A stretch of 8,070 bases of DNA from Clostridia bacterium (GTDB lineage Bacteria; Aerophobota; Aerophobia; Aerophobales; AE-B3A), in contig WJOQ01000233.1 in assembly GCA_009618505.1 (NCBI GenBank), forward strand, positions 1 through 8,070, written 5' to 3'. The translations under genes and the position numbers were made by a program. Position 1 is the stretch's first letter. Every line of letters starts with the position of its first letter. A model generated the notes under the pieces. That model was not told where the DNA came from, did not search any database, and saw only the letters and a program-made list of their open reading frames with translations. Positions 6,193-8,070 of this stretch are shown one piece after another.

Positions 6193-7386
6193 CTAAGTTT
6201 CTGAATTCTGGTAAATAGCCTGAGCAGTTTGAAACCCAATTGTTGCATCATCAATAATGCCATGTTTCTTTAATTCCTCTCCAATACAATTAAGCAGCCT
6301 GCCTACTTTATCTTTTGTGGAAGAGTGACCCATCAGTCCAATTCTCCAGGCCTTTCCACTGAATTCTCCCAGACCACCACCAATTTCAATATTATACCTC
6401 GCTCTTATGTTTTGACGAAGTTTACCTTCTTCTAATCCATCGGGAAGGTAGACAGCGTGCAGCATAGGAAGTCTTTCATTCTGTTTTTTCACCACGTAGG
6501 TGAAACCTAATGTTTCAAGCCCAGCTTGAAGGGCTGCGGCATTTCTTCTGTGACGCTGGAATCTCGCATCAAGTCCTTCTTGTAACACTAATCTGAGTGC
6601 CTCATGCAGGGCATAGATCATATTTATGGGAGCGGTATGATGATACTTTCTCTGATATCCTTCATTCCAGTACTGTTCTATCATCCCCAAATCAAAATAC
6701 CAACTTCTTGCTTTTTTTTCTCGTAGTTTGTGCATTGCTTTTTCATTTAAAGTAATGGGAGAAAGTCCTGGCGGCACACTAAGGCATTTCTGGGTTCCAC
6801 TGTAAGCGGCGTCGATTCCCCACTCGTCCATCTTTACTTCTGTTCCCCCTAAAGATGTTACCGTATCAACTAGAAATAGGGCACCATTTTGATGAACAAT
6901 CTGGCCAATTTCTCTCATATGTTGTTGATGAGCACCAGTAGATGTTTCTGCGTGCACCAGAAAAAGTGCATGGCACCTGTTTCTGGAAAAAACTTTTCTT
7001 ATCTCCTCAGGCGTAACCACAGTTCCCCATTCTAGGTCAATCGGTATGACTTCTCCGCCAAAACGAGATACTGTATCGGCAATTCTTCCTCCAAATACTC
7101 CGTTTCTAACAACAATTACTTTATCCTGAGGGTTGATGAGATTAGCTACCAGGGTTTCCATTCCAGAGCTTCCAGTACCAGAGATGGGAATGGTCATCCG
7201 ATTCTCGGTTTGATAGAGCATTCTCAACATAGCCTGGGCTTCGTCCATTATTTTAATGAATTCTGAATCGAGGTGACCTATAGTGGCTGTTGACATTGCC
7301 CTTAGAACTGCTGCCGGTACATCGCTTGGCCCAGGCCCATGTAAATGTATCTCTAAGTTGCGCTCATAGGTTGGATTGACTTTCAT
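6193..7386 (-). CDS. Class V aminotransferase, alanine/serine-glyoxylate type
   Basis: The 397-residue protein is a PLP-dependent aminotransferase of the AGXT / serine-pyruvate group, expected to move an amino group from alanine or serine to glyoxylate, giving glycine. The N-terminus has HLHGPGPSDVP (14-24), the usual substrate-side beginning. SGTGSSGMETLVANL (69-83) contacts the cofactor phosphate, LVDTVTSLGG (172-181) holds Asp174 for the pyridine nitrogen, and SGTQKCLSVPPGLS (196-209) holds the Schiff-base Lys200. The C-terminal domain ends with the family pattern GEFSGKAWRIGLMGHSS (337-353). It is convergent with glcD, with only 35 bases between the stops and no recognisable terminator. 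It has its own promoter and an excellent ribosome binding site. Related 2-aminoethylphosphonate or phosphoserine enzymes are less likely. The precise amino donor is not determined. Confidence 0.9.
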   Translation of the reverse strand: MKVNPTYERNLEIHLHGPGPSDVPAAVLRAMSTATIGHLDSEFIKIMDEAQAMLRMLYQTENRMTIPISGTGSSGMETLVANLINPQDKVIVVRNGVFGGRIADTVSRFGGEVIPIDLEWGTVVTPEEIRKVFSRNRCHALFLVHAETSTGAHQQHMREIGQIVHQNGALFLVDTVTSLGGTEVKMDEWGIDAAYSGTQKCLSVPPGLSPITLNEKAMHKLREKKARSWYFDLGMIEQYWNEGYQRKYHHTAPINMIYALHEALRLVLQEGLDARFQRHRRNAAALQAGLETLGFTYVVKKQNERLPMLHAVYLPDGLEEGKLRQNIRARYNIEIGGGLGEFSGKAWRIGLMGHSSTKDKVGRLLNCIGEELKKHGIIDDATIGFQTAQAIYQNSET

Positions 7387-7393
7387 CTTTCTT

Positions 7394-7399
7394 CCTCCT
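7394..7399 (-). promoter_or_regulatory. Ribosome binding site of the aminotransferase gene
   Basis: On the minus strand AGGAGG lies seven bases before the ATG whose last base is 7386. It is a perfect Shine-Dalgarno core at ideal spacing and fixes the start. Confidence 0.85.
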
Positions 7400-7495
7400 G
7401 GTCTGTTTAATCTGCTCTCATTTCATTGAGTCCACTTACTCACTATCCCTCTAATGAATAACTGAGTCCTTGATTTCCTAAATCTTAATACTTGT

Positions 7496-7524
7496 ATTCT
7501 AGTCTTCTGCTGACATAAGGTCAA
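7496..7524 (-). promoter_or_regulatory. sigma70-type promoter of the aminotransferase gene
   Basis: Read on the minus strand, TTGACC (7524-7519), a 17-base spacer and TAGAAT (7501-7496) form a near-consensus promoter with the same -10 box as gldA. Transcription would begin near 7489, leaving a leader of about 100 bases. The leader holds a direct repeat TGAGTCC (plus strand 7427-7433 and 7463-7469), and TTCATT (7422-7427) can pair with AATGAA (7453-7458). No known riboswitch was recognised. Confidence 0.75.
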
Positions 7525-7538
7525 GAAACGCGGTTTCT
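7524..7538. promoter_or_regulatory. Palindrome touching the aminotransferase -35 box, possible operator
   Basis: AGAAAC (7524-7529) and GTTTCT (7533-7538) form a perfect 6-bp inverted repeat around GCG. It shares its edge base with the -35 hexamer, the classic position for a repressor or class II activator site. It could instead be a weak hairpin at the end of the upstream TGS-protein transcript, but no T-run follows it on the minus strand. Regulator unknown. Confidence 0.4.
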
Positions 7539-7594
7539 CGAACAAACTTTTTCTTCAAATAATTTCGTAATTGTTTCACACAATCCTTGAATCA

Positions 7595-8070
7595 TTATTT
7601 CATCAACTCCACCTTATCTCCATCATACAACGCATGTTCTAAACCAACTATCTGCCCTTCGTATTTTGCCGAAACCCCAGTTATTCTTGCCCTATTGAAT
7701 TTTTGCAAGAAACGTTTACCAAGTCTTTCAATAAAATGACCTGTTGTTACCTCTTGGCTTGCAGGAAAAACTAAGGGTTCTCCTTCTATTTTTCCATTTT
7801 TTATACAATATATTCTTTTAATGTTGAGTAAGAGATACAGTTGCCCGACAATTGATTTGGTATCATTAATATCCACAACAGTTAAGTCTATTCCTTTTAT
7901 ATCAGTCCAGCTTACTACTAGAGCCGGTTTCTCTACTATTTGATCAAGAGGTCGGTATCTATGTTCTTTACTATTTGAAAAAGGCATGTTTGTAAGTAAA
8001 ATAAGATGATTCTCTAATTGTCTGACGGCCAAATCAAAATCTTCTCTTGTTCTGATGCAAACACACAGAA
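7595..8070 (-). CDS. C-terminal part of a TGS-domain protein related to DRG/Obg-like GTPases (5' end outside the window)
   Basis: The frame stays open to the right edge: codons before a possible TTG at 8032 read LCVCIRTREDFD. The gene therefore almost certainly starts beyond 8070, and only about 157 C-terminal residues are seen. The last 70 or so residues (about 7598-7816) form a TGS domain, ending SAKYEGQIVGLEHALYDGDKVELMK when read through; the matching DRG ending is 'GQ-VG-DH-L-DGD-VEL'. Before it lies KPALVVSWTDIKG, where GTPases of this group carry the NKxD G4 motif after 'KP-lvV'. Here it reads SWTD, and the spacing to the TGS domain is short, so guanine binding may be altered or lost. 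DRG/Obg-like proteins are ribosome-associated. No terminator is seen before the aminotransferase promoter. The TGS call is firm; the GTPase part rests on a fragment. Confidence 0.75.
   Translation of the reverse strand, partial: LCVCIRTREDFDLAVRQLENHLILLTNMPFSNSKEHRYRPLDQIVEKPALVVSWTDIKGIDLTVVDINDTKSIVGQLYLLLNIKRIYCIKNGKIEGEPLVFPASQEVTTGHFIERLGKRFLQKFNRARITGVSAKYEGQIVGLEHALYDGDKVELMK

Noticed and set aside
1..8070. CRISPR arrays, tRNA or rRNA genes, transposases, toxin-antitoxin or defence genes
   Set aside because: None seen on either strand: no regularly spaced repeats, no tRNA-like fold recognised, and no such proteins among the open frames.

Overview
The window is bacterial DNA of moderately low GC content. 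It has Shine-Dalgarno-led genes, several GTG starts, and three near-consensus sigma70-type promoters that all have a 17-bp spacer. Nothing in it fixes the taxon. A 'GTCATTG-GAGGAG' family dispersed repeat and the gene mix (GldA, GlcD, class V aminotransferase, Thr-type sulfatase) suggest an uncultured, probably anaerobic, sediment or subsurface-type bacterium. That placement is inference.

Layout, left to right. Bases 1-463 hold no convincing gene, only a degenerate dispersed repeat with a perfect 8-bp hairpin (about 315-400). Bases 464-1846 (+) encode a cytoplasmic sulfatase/alkaline-phosphatase-superfamily hydrolase with Thr at the catalytic Cys/Ser position. Bases 1955-3172 (+) encode an exported S8 subtilisin-like protease with unusually close Asp and His, one C-terminal membrane segment and a basic tail. 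A 253-bp gap follows; it contains alternative stem-loops and a strong promoter. Next come gldA (3426-4553, +) and, after a second promoter and a leader of about 150 nt, glcD (4757-6157, +). Convergent to glcD is a class V alanine/serine-glyoxylate-type aminotransferase (6193-7386, -), with its own strong promoter and a palindrome touching the -35 box. At the right edge is the C-terminal part of a TGS-domain protein resembling DRG/Obg-like GTPases (7595 to beyond 8070, -).

How the genes may work together. GldA oxidises glycerol and other vicinal diols, GlcD-type flavoproteins oxidise glycolate or D-lactate, and AGT-type aminotransferases convert glyoxylate to glycine. The three adjacent genes could therefore form a diol/glycolate -> glyoxylate -> glycine module. 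Each has its own promoter, and no aldehyde dehydrogenase, GlcE, GlcF or Etf gene is visible. The sulfatase and protease may share a transcript, because no promoter was recognised between them, but no functional link is evident. No clearly new multi-gene system is visible. The oddest items are the compact membrane-anchored subtilase, the Thr-type cytoplasmic sulfatase homologue, the degenerate G4 region of the TGS protein, and the regulatory leader and palindrome structures.
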